Shown piece by piece: positions 48,334 to 58,213 of a stretch of DNA of 64,000 nt (positions are counted from its first letter, which is position 1; each line of letters starts with the position of its first letter). The notes beneath the pieces were generated by a model. The model had not been told where the DNA came from and searched no databases. It was given only the letters and a program-made list of their open reading frames with translations. Source of the stretch: Kurthia gibsonii. Lineage in GTDB: Bacteria > Bacillota > Bacilli > Bacillales_A > Planococcaceae. Location: positions 1 through 64,000 of the forward strand of contig NZ_BJOB01000010.1 of NCBI RefSeq assembly GCF_006539985.1, given 5' to 3'. The position numbers and the translations under genes are program-made.

Positions 48334-49419
48334 TTATGCTTTAATATCGTGTGTTTTCATGAATGTTTGCAATGTATCATAGAATGCATCGAATGTTTCA
48401 AAGTCCATTTGTTGTTGCGAATCTGATAGCGCTACTGCTGGATCTGGGTGTACTTCGGCCATCACACCGTCTGCACCAATTGCAATTGCTGCTTTCGCAC
48501 ATGGTAATAATAAATCACGACGACCTGTAGAATGTGTAACATCTACAAATACAGGTAAATGTGTTTCTTGTTTTAAAATTGGAACAGCTGAAATATCTAA
48601 TGTATTACGTGTTGCTTTTTCGTAAGTACGAATACCACGTTCACATAAAATAATTTGCTCATTCCCTTTTGACATAATGTATTCTGCTGCATGGATGAAC
48701 TCATCAATTGTTGCTGCTAAACCGCGTTTTAATAAAACTGGCTTATTCGTTTGTCCTGCTGCTTTTAATAATTCAAAGTTTTGCATATTACGTGCACCAA
48801 TTTGAATAACATCTACATAGTCTAATGCTTCTTCTAAATGTGTTGGCGTAACAATTTCAGATACAATACCTAGACCGTATTTTTGACCAACTTCTTTTAG
48901 AATTTTTAACCCCTCTAATCCAAGTCCTTGGAAATCGTATGGTGATGTTCTTGGTTTGTATGCACCACCGCGCATTAATTTCAAACCTTTTTTCGCAATT
49001 TCTGCACCGACTGCATCCACTTGTTCGTAAGATTCTACTGCACATGGACCGAATACAAATGATGGCGCTCCTGTACCAATGGGTTCTCCATTCACATTAA
49101 CGATTGTATCTTCTTTTTTACGTTTACGAGATACAAGTAATTCTTTTTTCGTATTCGTTTGCTGTAAATCTAATGCTTGTTTGAAAATTTCTTTAAATAT
49201 ATGACTAACCGCACCTTCTGTTAGCGGTCCTTGATTATTTTCTTTAATTAAATCGAGCATGTGACGTTCACGTAAAGGATCAAATCGGTTAACACCTTGC
49301 TTTTCCTTTGCTTTACCAATCTCTTCAACTAGCTCTGCACGCTTGTTAATCAAGTTTAAAATCTCTAAGTTGATTTCGTCTACTTGATTTCTTAAGTTCT
49401 CTAAAATTTCATGACTCAT
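48334..49419 (-). CDS. aroA: Chorismate mutase-DAHP synthase fusion
   Basis: Bifunctional enzyme of aromatic amino acid synthesis. Residues 1-90 are an AroQ-type chorismate mutase ([27 protein letters not shown]); residues about 100-361 are the type I-beta DAHP synthase (3-deoxy-D-arabino-heptulosonate 7-phosphate synthase) with [25 protein letters not shown] and the metal ligands in VDVTHSTG. Length (361) matches the Bacillus AroA(G) fusion (358). In this fusion the mutase domain binds prephenate or chorismate and gives feedback inhibition of DAHP synthase. Good GGAGAGAGG ribosome site. Confidence 0.96.
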   Translation of the reverse strand: MSHEILENLRNQVDEINLEILNLINKRAELVEEIGKAKEKQGVNRFDPLRERHMLDLIKENNQGPLTEGAVSHIFKEIFKQALDLQQTNTKKELLVSRKRKKEDTIVNVNGEPIGTGAPSFVFGPCAVESYEQVDAVGAEIAKKGLKLMRGGAYKPRTSPYDFQGLGLEGLKILKEVGQKYGLGIVSEIVTPTHLEEALDYVDVIQIGARNMQNFELLKAAGQTNKPVLLKRGLAATIDEFIHAAEYIMSKGNEQIILCERGIRTYEKATRNTLDISAVPILKQETHLPVFVDVTHSTGRRDLLLPCAKAAIAIGADGVMAEVHPDPAVALSDSQQQMDFETFDAFYDTLQTFMKTHDIKA

Positions 49420-49465
49420 AACCGTTCTCCTCTCTCCTTACGTATCTAGTACTTCCAGCCCACTG

Positions 49466-49525
49466 AAATGTATGATACATTTTATGATATACATGTATTA
49501 TAAGCAATCCATTCTTAAAAGTCAC
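49466..49525 (-). promoter_or_regulatory. aroA promoter and downstream palindrome
   Basis: Minus-strand GTGACT (49520-49525) and TATAAT (49497-49502), 17 bases apart, followed on the transcript side by a perfect palindrome AAATGTAT-G-ATACATTT (49466-49482). The latter is a candidate operator or RNA hairpin of the aroA leader; its regulator is not known. Confidence 0.5.
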
Positions 49526-49617
49526 GAACTTTTTCTTTAACGCTTCAACGCGAAAAAGTAAAAAGGTTTTATTTCACAAAATTTCGCAATAATCGAGCAA
49601 AGGATGTGTAAACAAAA

Positions 49618-51771
49618 ATGACAGAAAAATTATTCGCACTAGACATCGGAACGCGTTCGGTTGTCGGTATTATATTAGAGCAGATTGATGAAGGTTATCA
49701 TGTTGTCGATTTGATTTCTAAAGAGCATAAAGAGCGCGCAATGGTTGATGGACAAATACATAATGTTGTCTATGTTGCAAATGTCATTTCACAAGTGAAA
49801 GCAGAATTAGAAGAAAGGCATGGTCCTCTTACGAAAGTATCTGTCGCTGCTGCAGGTCGTTCTTTAAAAACAGAACAAGCAAGCTCTAAGCTATCCATTC
49901 AACATCGTCCTGCACTAACAGAAACGGATATAGACCGACTTGAATTAGCTGCTGTACAAGAAGCACAAGCAAAATTGCTAGAACATAAGGAAGATTTAAA
50001 AGGGAGCCATTATTATTGTGTTGGCTACTCGGTTCTTTATTATCGTTTAGATGGCGAGGAAATCGGTAGCTTAATCGATCAACAAGGTACAGAAGCTTCC
50101 ATCGAAGTCATCGCCACATTTTTACCACGTGTAGTGGTTGAATCACTGATTGCTGCTTTAAAACGTGCAAATTTAGAGATGGATGGATTAACTTTAGAGC
50201 CGATTGCGGCAATTAATGCACTCATTCCCCCTTCGATGCGACGTTTAAATGTTGCACTCGTTGATATAGGTGCTGGAACGTCCGATATTGCCATTACAGA
50301 TCAAAGTACAGTTATAGCTTACGGAATGGTTCCAACAGCTGGAGATGAGATTACAGAGGCTTTAAGTGATTATTACTTATTAGACTTCCCTGTTGCTGAA
50401 ACTGTAAAAAGAGAACTATCTGTTTCAGAACATGTTACGATTACAGATATTTTAGGTTTTGAACAACAAATCCATTCAACTGAAGTAATTTCACATATTC
50501 AGGGAGCCATTCAACATCTCTCGACGAATATTGCCCAGGAAATAAAACGTCTCAACTCTGGTCAGTCACCAAAAGCTGTTTTATTAATTGGTGGCGGTAG
50601 TTTAACACCAAATATTACAAAAGAAATTAGTCTAGCGCTTGATTTACCTGACCAACGTGTAGCGGTACGTGATTTAAATGCCATTCAAAATTTAACACGA
50701 GAAAACCACATTCCAGCTACTCCAGAGTTAGTGACACCAATCGGTATTGCGATTGCTGCACAAAATACACCCATTAAATACATGTCACTTACTGTCAACG
50801 AGCAAGTTGTGCGTCTTTTTGAATTAAAAGAAATGACTGTAACAGACGCGCTACTTGCTGCAAATATTGTTGCTTCCAAACTATATGGTAAACCAGGTTT
50901 TGCGATGTCGGTTCAATTAAATGGACAGACAATTCATATACCTGGCAATCTAGGAAGTCCAACACGTATTTTAATTAACGGAGAAGAAGCATCTATGAAG
51001 GCAACGATTGAAAATGGTGACTTTATTGAATTGATTGAAGGTCAAGATGGTAAACCTGCAACTGCAACTATTGCTGATTTATTAGATGAAGCATCTAATA
51101 AAGTTATTAAGGTTAATGATCAAACCTATACCATTTCTCCTGTAATTCTTGTGAATGGCGTTCCAGCAAAGATGGAAACGGCTTTACAAGAAGGCGATGT
51201 CATTTTTGTTTCAACAGATACAACGGTAGAAGAAGCGTTACAACAGTTTGGTTTTGGACATAGCGCTCATTACAATGAACCAACTTATTATTACTTAAAT
51301 GACCAAAAACTTAACATGACTGCTTTTCAAGCTCAACTAACTGTAAATGGTTTAACTGTACAAGGACATCATATTTTACAAGATGGTGACCATATCCTAT
51401 TACAAGAAGCAATCAAACCTACAGTAGAAGGTTTTACAAAGCAATTAAATATGACTTTACTCGATCAATGCCAACTTACATTCCAACATGAGGAAATTGT
51501 CTTACAAAGACCGCTATATAATATCTATGTGAATGGACAAGAATGTTCACTCGATACGATCTTATCAATTGGAGATCGTATTCAATTCGTTCAAATCGAA
51601 TATAGTCAATGGACGTTCCAAGACGTTTTTAAATATACGAATTGGTCGTTACCACGTGATTTCAAAGGAATGTTTGAGCTACTTAGAAATGGTGAAAAAG
51701 CTCAATTTGATGCACCTATTTTTGGTGGAGATACGCTTACTCTACAATTAATTCCAACAACACTCGTTTAA
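49618..51771 (+). CDS. FtsA-like actin-fold ATPase with repeated beta-grasp-like modules
   Basis: A 717-residue protein whose N-terminal 390 residues have the FtsA/PilM actin fold: phosphate loops DIGTRSVVG (9-17) and VDIGAGTSDIAI (215-226), and the adenosine motif LIGGGSLTP (323-331). It is not the cell-division FtsA of the dcw cluster: no FtsZ follows, and the membrane-targeting helix is missing. The C-terminal 330 residues carry four spaced copies of a pattern INGEEAS..GD, VNGVPAK..GD, VNGLTVQ..GD and VNGQECS..GD (about 451, 511, 575 and 637), as in ThiS/MoaD-like beta-grasp folds. Function unknown; divergent from aroA. Confidence 0.85.
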   Translation: MTEKLFALDIGTRSVVGIILEQIDEGYHVVDLISKEHKERAMVDGQIHNVVYVANVISQVKAELEERHGPLTKVSVAAAGRSLKTEQASSKLSIQHRPALTETDIDRLELAAVQEAQAKLLEHKEDLKGSHYYCVGYSVLYYRLDGEEIGSLIDQQGTEASIEVIATFLPRVVVESLIAALKRANLEMDGLTLEPIAAINALIPPSMRRLNVALVDIGAGTSDIAITDQSTVIAYGMVPTAGDEITEALSDYYLLDFPVAETVKRELSVSEHVTITDILGFEQQIHSTEVISHIQGAIQHLSTNIAQEIKRLNSGQSPKAVLLIGGGSLTPNITKEISLALDLPDQRVAVRDLNAIQNLTRENHIPATPELVTPIGIAIAAQNTPIKYMSLTVNEQVVRLFELKEMTVTDALLAANIVASKLYGKPGFAMSVQLNGQTIHIPGNLGSPTRILINGEEASMKATIENGDFIELIEGQDGKPATATIADLLDEASNKVIKVNDQTYTISPVILVNGVPAKMETALQEGDVIFVSTDTTVEEALQQFGFGHSAHYNEPTYYYLNDQKLNMTAFQAQLTVNGLTVQGHHILQDGDHILLQEAIKPTVEGFTKQLNMTLLDQCQLTFQHEEIVLQRPLYNIYVNGQECSLDTILSIGDRIQFVQIEYSQWTFQDVFKYTNWSLPRDFKGMFELLRNGEKAQFDAPIFGGDTLTLQLIPTTLV

Positions 51772-51848
51772 AATTGGAGAAGGATTCATAACAAAAAAGT
51801 AGCAGAGACAAAACATTTCATTCTCCTTTTTTATCGTTCGCAACGAAA

Positions 51849-51925
51849 AGCCGGAATCGCATTACAGTGCGATTCCGGCTTTTCTTATGCCCATATGAGA
51901 TCATGTTTTTTACACTTATGTCTCA
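51849..51925. repeat. Two-hairpin dispersed repeat, copy B
   Basis: About 77 bases alike to copy A at 35569-35646. Hairpin 1 is perfect (AGCCGGAATCGCA, 51849-51861, with TGCGATTCCGGCT, 51868-51880) and followed by TTTTCTTATG. Hairpin 2 pairs TGAGAT (51896-51901) with GTCTCA (51920-51925). It lies between the FtsA-like gene and the convergent ytxH and could act as terminator for either. Confidence 0.72.
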
Positions 51926-51987
51926 ACCACTTTTTTCATAATTAGATATAGCCATATTTCATACGTATAACCTAATATGCTTTTAAA

Positions 51988-52494
51988 TTAGTGTTTGTCT
52001 TTTTCTGTTTTTTCATATTCATGAATTGTATTCTCAACAGTTTCCATGAATTCCATTTGATCTTCACCATCTGCAAATGCCGTTCCATCATCTAAAGGTG
52101 GTGTAACATTGTTACCTTTTAATGATTTTACTTTATTTACAACTGGCGCTGCTTGTTCCTGTACTTTTTTTACGACAGGTGCAGCTTGCTCTTGCACTTT
52201 TTTCGTTAATTCTGAGGATTTTTGTTTTGCTTGTGAAGTGATGTCAGAGCTTTTCACTTTCACGTCATTACGTAAATCTTTACCAGATTTTGGTGCTAAA
52301 AATAATGCTGCTGCTGCTCCAATTACACCACCGACGAATGCGCCAATCACAAAATCTTTACTACTCGTACACGATGAGTTATCTTCATAAAGTGCATCTT
52401 GTTTTGATACGTATGTTTCGGGTAAATAAAGCGACTGTCCTGTATTTTCTAATTGTTCACGGACTTCACTATAGTTTAATTTTGATCCTGACAT
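51988..52494 (-). CDS. ytxH: YtxH domain protein
   Basis: A 168-residue protein with one membrane segment near residues 48-68 (FVIGAFVGGVIGAAAALFLAP) and the family motif GGxxGAAxALFLAPKSGKDLR. The C-terminal part is charged, with a duplicated KKVQEQAAPVV block (about 98-118). YtxH proteins are general stress membrane proteins, sigma-B controlled in B. subtilis with ytxG. It starts 17 bases after ytxG, so is co-transcribed with it. The long soluble N-terminus (about 45 residues) is unusual for the family. Confidence 0.88.
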   Translation of the reverse strand: MSGSKLNYSEVREQLENTGQSLYLPETYVSKQDALYEDNSSCTSSKDFVIGAFVGGVIGAAAALFLAPKSGKDLRNDVKVKSSDITSQAKQKSSELTKKVQEQAAPVVKKVQEQAAPVVNKVKSLKGNNVTPPLDDGTAFADGEDQMEFMETVENTIHEYEKTEKDKH

Positions 52495-52511
52495 GCAAGT
52501 TCCTCCTCTAT

Positions 52512-52931
52512 CTAATTAACAACTTTATTTTTCTTCATTTTGTTACGTAGACTTAAAATGGTTGTACCCCATTGTACCACATTCGCAATTTGATCGCGAT
52601 TTTGGTCAACACTTGTATTAATTGTAGATGTAACATTTTGTACAGTATTGTTTAAACCAGATACAGAATCACCAAATCCTTTTACTGCACCAACTAATGA
52701 GTTCAGTTGTTCTGACTTATGTTGAATATCTGCTGCAAGTGCATTTGTTGTATGAAGTAATACTTCTGTCTCCTTTGTGATGCCTTGCACCTGACCTTCA
52801 ATACCTTCCATTGTTTTTGCAACACTAGTTAATGTTCTTTTCACAGAACTTAGTGTTACAGCTAAGCTGATACATAGCACTAATACGGCGATCGCAAAAA
52901 TAAGTGCTGCGATGTAGAGAATGCTAATCAT
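52512..52931 (-). CDS. ytxG: DUF948 protein YtxG
   Basis: A 139-residue protein with an N-terminal membrane segment (about 4-24) and a helical coiled-coil-like rest (DUF948, general stress protein type). The pair ytxG-ytxH is found in many Firmicutes and belongs to the sigma-B stress regulon in B. subtilis; whether the same holds here is not seen in the sequence. Good AGGAGGGG ribosome site before the ATG. Separated from murC by a hairpin, so likely its own unit. Confidence 0.9.
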   Translation of the reverse strand: MISILYIAALIFAIAVLVLCISLAVTLSSVKRTLTSVAKTMEGIEGQVQGITKETEVLLHTTNALAADIQHKSEQLNSLVGAVKGFGDSVSGLNNTVQNVTSTINTSVDQNRDQIANVVQWGTTILSLRNKMKKNKVVN

Positions 52932-53084
52932 GTTTTTCCCCTCCTACATGGTAATACTACTCAAATTTCCACAATTTTACGTTACCTAAACATTGTGTGA
53001 TATCTATATTCTACTATTTTTCTCTAAATCCTTCCAACAATATCATTATCGTAAGCAAATATTCTTTTAAAAAATTTAATACAA

Positions 53085-53122
53085 AAGAAAAGGAGAGGCT
53101 GGAATAACTCCATACCTCTCCT
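53085..53122 (-). terminator. Terminator after murC
   Basis: AGGAGAGG (53091-53098) pairs with CCTCTCCT (53115-53122), with a T-rich tail on the minus strand. It starts three bases after the murC stop. Confidence 0.8.
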
Positions 53123-53125
53123 AAT

Positions 53126-54424
53126 TTACACCAATACTTCTTCGAATGCTTTTTGGAATTTACCAATGTCGCCTGCACCCATAAATAAAAATACAGCTTC
53201 TTCATGTGCTTTTAAATCTTCAATGTTTTCTGTACGTAATACGTGGCTTCCTGGAATTAATGCTGCTAAGTCCTCAATCGTTAATTCTCCCGCATTTTCA
53301 CGTGCAGAACCGAAAATATCACATAAGTAAACACAATCTGCTCCACTTAAACTTTCAGCAAAGTTCTCTAAAAACGCTTTGGTACGTGAGAATGTGTGCG
53401 GTTGGAATACTGCTACCACTTCACGATTTGGATATTTTTGACGTGCTGACTGAATCGTTGCACGAATTTCTGTTGGATGATGTGCATAATCATCAATTAA
53501 TATTTGCTCGCCTTTGATTGTTTCAGAAAAACGACGCTTTACACCATGATATGTGTTTAATTGCTCTTGAATCATTGTAGCTGGAATACCTTCATACTCA
53601 CATAGAGAGATAACAGCTAATGTATTTAAAACATTGTGATCTCCGAATAATGGAATATGAAATTGACTATAAAACTCATTACGAACGAATACATCAAATG
53701 TCGTACCTGTCGTATCTTTTTCAAGATTGCGTGCTTCAAAGTCATTTTCAGAGCCAAAGCCATAATAAACAACTGGAACATTTGCTTGAATACGTTGTAA
53801 GTTTTCATCGTCACCACATGCAATGATGGCTTTTTTTACTTGTAGTGCCATCTCTTGGAATGCATTAAATACATCGTCAATACTTGTATAATAATCTGGA
53901 TGGTCAAAATCAATATTTAACATAACCGCATAATCTGGGTGGTATGCTAAGAAATGACGACGATATTCACACGCTTCCATTACGAAGTTTTTTGCATCTA
54001 CTGCTCCTCGTCCTGTACCATCACCAATTAAATAAGATGTCGGTTCATTACCTGCTAGTACATGTGCCATCAAACCTGTTGTAGATGTTTTACCATGTGC
54101 GCCTGTAATTGCTACAGATGTATATTTTTCAAGATAATTCCCTAAAAATTCATGGTAACGAATGACCTCGACACCTAATTCTTTTGCACGCACAAGTTCT
54201 ACGTGATCATCTGGAAAAGCATTTCCTGCAATGACGGTCATACCTTCTTCAATGTTATTCGCATCGAAAGGTAACACACGAATACCACGTTCATGTAGTG
54301 GCTCCTCAGTGAAGAAATGTTTTTCTATATCAGATCCTTGTACCTTCTCACCAGAATCAAATAAAATTTGTGCTAATGAACTCATACCAGAACCTTTAAT
54401 TCCAGTAAAATGATATAATGTCAT
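53126..54424 (-). CDS. murC: UDP-N-acetylmuramate-L-alanine ligase
   Basis: Adds the first amino acid, L-alanine, to UDP-N-acetylmuramate in peptidoglycan synthesis. 432 residues from the ATG at 54424, matching B. subtilis MurC. N-terminal Rossmann motif [14 protein letters not shown], the ATP loop [19 protein letters not shown] (about 103-121), and [14 protein letters not shown] near 283 are present. The in-frame codon at 54454 has no ribosome site, whereas CAGGAGG stands nine bases before 54424. It lies near ytxG and sftA as in B. subtilis. Confidence 0.97.
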   Translation of the reverse strand: MTLYHFTGIKGSGMSSLAQILFDSGEKVQGSDIEKHFFTEEPLHERGIRVLPFDANNIEEGMTVIAGNAFPDDHVELVRAKELGVEVIRYHEFLGNYLEKYTSVAITGAHGKTSTTGLMAHVLAGNEPTSYLIGDGTGRGAVDAKNFVMEACEYRRHFLAYHPDYAVMLNIDFDHPDYYTSIDDVFNAFQEMALQVKKAIIACGDDENLQRIQANVPVVYYGFGSENDFEARNLEKDTTGTTFDVFVRNEFYSQFHIPLFGDHNVLNTLAVISLCEYEGIPATMIQEQLNTYHGVKRRFSETIKGEQILIDDYAHHPTEIRATIQSARQKYPNREVVAVFQPHTFSRTKAFLENFAESLSGADCVYLCDIFGSARENAGELTIEDLAALIPGSHVLRTENIEDLKAHEEAVFLFMGAGDIGKFQKAFEEVLV

Positions 54425-54623
54425 GTTGAAACCTCCTGAGAGTCTGTTTTTCACTCTCTTTTTTTCATCGTTCTTAATTGTTATTTAGAGTAATAGATTC
54501 ATTGATTTTTCAAAACATCTAATATTATAGCACGAAACGAATCATTTCAAAAACTTCCGTTCATTTTACTTCCTTATACCTATATTTCGCGAAACTTTTC
54601 AACATATAAGAGTGATTTTCGTA

Positions 54624-57392
54624 TTACTGTTGGAAGATTGAATCGACTTGGTCTGGTGTTAAAAATACTTCACGTGGTTTCGTTCCTTTTGCTTCTGACA
54701 CAAAACCGTGAGCATCCATCATTTCTACTAATCGTGCTGCTCGATTATAACCAATGCGATATTTACGTTGTAAAGATGAGATGGATACACTACCTTCTTC
54801 TGCAACTGAACGGCAGACTTCCTCAAATAGTTCATCTTGCTCTTCTGCCTGTTCTACTTTTTGAACAAGCTCCTCTGGTGCGAAAGCATAATTTGGTTTA
54901 CCTAATGAACGAATATATGCTGTAATTTGTTCAATTTCCTCATCTGTTACAAACGTTCCTTGTAAACGAACCGTATCTGATTTACCATACCCTAAATACA
55001 ATAAATCACCGCGTCCTAAAAGACGTTCTGCCCCTTGTGAGTCAATAATTGTACGTGAATCAATTTGAGATGATACAGAGAATGCTATACGTGTTGGGAT
55101 ATTCGATTTAATTAATCCTGTAATGACATCAACAGATGGTCTTTGTGTAGCAAGTACTAAATGAATTCCGCATGCACGTGCTTTTTGTGCAATACGACAA
55201 ATCGATTCTTCTACTTCTGCTGGAGCCATCATCATTAAGTCTGCTAACTCATCAATTACTATAACAAGATACGGCATTTTTAATGAGAATCTTCTTTGTT
55301 CTTCAATGATTTCATTATAGCGTGTAATATGACGAACCTTCATATGATGGAATAATTGATAACGACGTTCCATTTCATCTACTGCCCATTTTAATGCGGC
55401 TGTCGCTGCTTTTACATCTGTAATTACAGGACTTACTAAATGCGGTAGTTCATCGTATACAGCTAACTCAACAATTTTTGGATCAATTAACATCAACTTG
55501 ACATCTTGCGGACTCGCCTTCATTAACAAGCTAATTAAAATGGAATTAATACAGACGGACTTACCTGAACCCGTTGCTCCAGCAATTAATCCATGTGGCA
55601 TTTCACTTAAATCAAATGTTACAGGTTGACCTGTAATATCGAGTCCTAAAGCTACTTCTAAATCTTTGTTAGAATCTCTAAAACTGTTATTACCCACAAT
55701 TTCTGATAGTCTAACTGGTCTTGCTTTTGCATTCGGTATTTCAATACCAATTGAACGTTTCCCTGGAATTGGTGCTTCAATTCGAATATCACGTGCAGCA
55801 AGTGCTAACTTTAGATTATCCGAAAGATTTTTAATTTTACTTATTTTCACGCCATGACCAACTGTAATTTCAAATTGTGTAACAGTTGGACCTTGTACGA
55901 TATTTTCAATTTCTGCTGGAACATTAAATTCTGACAATACCTCAACTAATAACTGCCCCTGTTCTTCCATCCATTCTACATCAGCTTGTTGGAATTCTGG
56001 TTCACGTAACAGCTGCAATGTTTCATCATAAACTTGCCATTCGATCTTTTCTTGTACTTCTTCAGCTACTACTGCTTCAATTGTACTTGGTAATGGTATC
56101 TCTTCTAAAGCTTTGGTGGGTGAAACCTCATCTTCTACTTTTACTGACTCTTCTGTAGTTCGCTTTACTGACGGTACAGCGTAACGATTTGTAGGTGCTT
56201 TGGAATCTTTCCAGCTTGGTAGAATGATTTCCTTCGCCTGTGCTTGTTGTAACTTTTCTTTATCTGATTTCAACATAACCACATTAATCGGTGTCTTACT
56301 TCTTTCTCTTACTGGGGGTTCTATTGGCGTCTGAGCTGTTACTTGTTCTGATCCGAGTTCTTCTACTTCTTCTCGCTCTGGCACTTGCTCTTGTACGAGT
56401 TCTTCTACTTCTTCTCGCTCTGGCACTTGCTCTTGTACGAGTTCTTGTACTTCAGCTGTTGCTAACTCGATCGTTTCTTTCTCTTGAACTAGCAATGCTA
56501 CTTCTGCTTCTTCCACTACTTGTTCAGAAGGTGAGATTATCTCAACAACTTCATTTGTTGTAGTGACTTTTGCGACTTCATCTTTTTGAACCGTTTTAGG
56601 TTGCTCATGCACTACTGGTTCCAATTTTGGCAATGTCACTAATATTTCATCCTGTTTTTTTATCGTTAAAGATGTTGGTTTTTGTTCTGTAGGCTTTGGC
56701 GTAGTTGGAACAGATACACGACTCGCTTCTAATCTTTCTTCTCTACGCACACGATTTTGCACTAATTGATCTGCCAAAGTACCACGATTTTTCTTACGCT
56801 CTGCTTGTAATCGCTCCTGTACCTTTCGCTCATACGGCGTAAGTGTCGATGGCTTTTTAAATCCAAACACTGGTGATGGTACATCACTTGGTACAAACCG
56901 TTTTTTCGGTTGTACCGCTGGCTCGATTGGCACTGGTGTTTTATTTAATTGTGGTTTCATTGCTGGTTCGTCTTTTATCTCCACTTTTGTAGTAGGCGTA
57001 CTTGATTTTTTAAACGGATTATAATGTTCACGTGACATACCATGTGCAACGTGTTGCGAATTACCTGGCGCTGTAAAAGGTGAGTAATGCTCTTTTGAAC
57101 TTACTGGCGTTGTACCTCTATTTAAACGTAATGGCTTAGACTCAACTGCAGGTTGTTTGGTTAATTGATTCACTTCATTTGAATGAGTAGAAGAATCCGT
57201 AACAACATCGTCTATTAATGGGAATCGAAAATTACCTTTAGATATTTTTGGCTGTTCTTCTCGCTGTTGTTCTTCATAGACTTCATCAGAAAAATCTTCT
57301 TCTGCTTCTTCATATGTATTTCGATCATACATCTTTTGTCCATCTTCATCTGTTACTTTATTAAAAAGGTTTTTAAACCATTTCATATCCAA
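54624..57392 (-). CDS. sftA: DNA translocase SftA (FtsK family)
   Basis: Soluble FtsK/SpoIIIE-family DNA translocase that clears chromosome from closing septa. 922 residues. The N-terminal half is a long, low-complexity, charged linker without membrane helices, as for SftA. The motor has Walker A GATGSGKS (about 602-609), the FtsK-type LVIVIDELADLMM Walker B and the C-terminal gamma winged-helix (about 850-922, SISSLQRKYRIGYNRAARLVEMM). Start is ambiguous: TTG at 57392 or ATG at 57386, neither with a strong ribosome site. A 42-base tandem repeat lies in the linker. Confidence 0.95.
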   Translation of the reverse strand: MDMKWFKNLFNKVTDEDGQKMYDRNTYEEAEEDFSDEVYEEQQREEQPKISKGNFRFPLIDDVVTDSSTHSNEVNQLTKQPAVESKPLRLNRGTTPVSSKEHYSPFTAPGNSQHVAHGMSREHYNPFKKSSTPTTKVEIKDEPAMKPQLNKTPVPIEPAVQPKKRFVPSDVPSPVFGFKKPSTLTPYERKVQERLQAERKKNRGTLADQLVQNRVRREERLEASRVSVPTTPKPTEQKPTSLTIKKQDEILVTLPKLEPVVHEQPKTVQKDEVAKVTTTNEVVEIISPSEQVVEEAEVALLVQEKETIELATAEVQELVQEQVPEREEVEELVQEQVPEREEVEELGSEQVTAQTPIEPPVRERSKTPINVVMLKSDKEKLQQAQAKEIILPSWKDSKAPTNRYAVPSVKRTTEESVKVEDEVSPTKALEEIPLPSTIEAVVAEEVQEKIEWQVYDETLQLLREPEFQQADVEWMEEQGQLLVEVLSEFNVPAEIENIVQGPTVTQFEITVGHGVKISKIKNLSDNLKLALAARDIRIEAPIPGKRSIGIEIPNAKARPVRLSEIVGNNSFRDSNKDLEVALGLDITGQPVTFDLSEMPHGLIAGATGSGKSVCINSILISLLMKASPQDVKLMLIDPKIVELAVYDELPHLVSPVITDVKAATAALKWAVDEMERRYQLFHHMKVRHITRYNEIIEEQRRFSLKMPYLVIVIDELADLMMMAPAEVEESICRIAQKARACGIHLVLATQRPSVDVITGLIKSNIPTRIAFSVSSQIDSRTIIDSQGAERLLGRGDLLYLGYGKSDTVRLQGTFVTDEEIEQITAYIRSLGKPNYAFAPEELVQKVEQAEEQDELFEEVCRSVAEEGSVSISSLQRKYRIGYNRAARLVEMMDAHGFVSEAKGTKPREVFLTPDQVDSIFQQ
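56355..56438 (-). repeat. 42-base tandem repeat in sftA
   Basis: Two perfect copies of a 42-base unit (56355-56396 and 56397-56438), encoding a 14-residue acidic block (ELVQEQVPEREEVE), followed by the first bases of a third. It lies in the linker region and keeps frame, so copy number can vary without loss of function. Confidence 0.9.
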
Positions 57393-57556
57393 TCAACTCA
57401 TTTCCAAATAATTGACTTTATTTTATCAGTTATAAAGCAGATGGTGCAACGCTGACACGGAATTTAAACATCTTTTTTCCCAATAAAGTAATCTTTTTTG
57501 TAATTTTCATCTTTTTTCGGAAGAAAATCGCATGTTCAGACAAAAATTTTTATATA

Positions 57557-57594
57557 CAAAAAGAGATTACACATGTGCATAATCCCTCTTTTTT
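57557..57594 (-). terminator. Terminator after ytpR
   Basis: AAAAAGAGATTA and TAATCCCTCTTTTTT form an imperfect stem (one mismatch) with a T run on the minus strand, five bases after the ytpR stop. Confidence 0.78.
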
Positions 57595-57598
57595 CACT

Positions 57599-58210
57599 TT
57601 ATGCTTTAAAAGCAGTACCTACTTGTGCGCTGTCTTCTAAAACTAAAATTCCTTTTACTTGTGGGGCATTTGGAATTGCTAATTCACGAGCCGAACAAAG
57701 CATACCAAACGAATCAACACCACGTAGTGCAGATTCTTTAATTACCATACCTGATGGCATCACTGCACCGACTTTTGCGACAACAACTTTTTGGTTTTGT
57801 GCAACATTTGGTGCGCCGCATACGATTTGAAGTGGTTCTGCTTCCCCTACATCTACTTTTGTAATGTGTAATTTATCAGCGTTTGGATGTTTTTCAATTT
57901 CAAGAATATGACCAACAACGAATTTTGGTGAAAAATCAACATGTAAATCAATTTGTACATCTGCTTCTGTTAGTGCTTTTTCCAGTGATTGTACAAACTC
58001 TTTTGTAATATCGACATTCCCTACAACACCGTCTAAATCCATTTTTTCACTCGCATTAAATAAGTTGAAGCCCTTCACTTCTGAAGTAGCCTCTTCTGTT
58101 AAAACTGCGACGTCACCGCGACGTTCCACAATTGTTTTTACAGCTGGCTCTGTTGATAGTTCTACTAGTAACACGTCACCGACATGTTCTTTATTATATG
58201 ATGCGATCAT
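57599..58210 (-). CDS. ytpR: tRNA-binding domain protein YtpR
   Basis: A 203-residue protein whose C-terminal half (about 95-200) is the OB-fold tRNA-binding domain found at the N-terminus of PheT (FVVGHILEIEKHPNADKLHITKVDVG, GAPNVAQNQKVVVAKVGAVMPSG, ALRGVDSFGMLCSARELAI). The N-terminal part is DUF4479. RNA target is not known. It starts three bases after the ytpQ stop; together with ytpP it forms the same operon as in B. subtilis. Confidence 0.92.
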   Translation of the reverse strand: MIASYNKEHVGDVLLVELSTEPAVKTIVERRGDVAVLTEEATSEVKGFNLFNASEKMDLDGVVGNVDITKEFVQSLEKALTEADVQIDLHVDFSPKFVVGHILEIEKHPNADKLHITKVDVGEAEPLQIVCGAPNVAQNQKVVVAKVGAVMPSGMVIKESALRGVDSFGMLCSARELAIPNAPQVKGILVLEDSAQVGTAFKA

Positions 58211-58213
58211 TGC

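Noticed and set aside
49618-51771. Cell-division FtsA
   Set aside because: No FtsZ neighbour, no membrane-targeting helix at the C-terminus, and 300 extra residues with repeated modules.
56291-56563. Plus-strand Leu-rich ORF
   Set aside because: Antisense shadow of the acidic repeat region of sftA.
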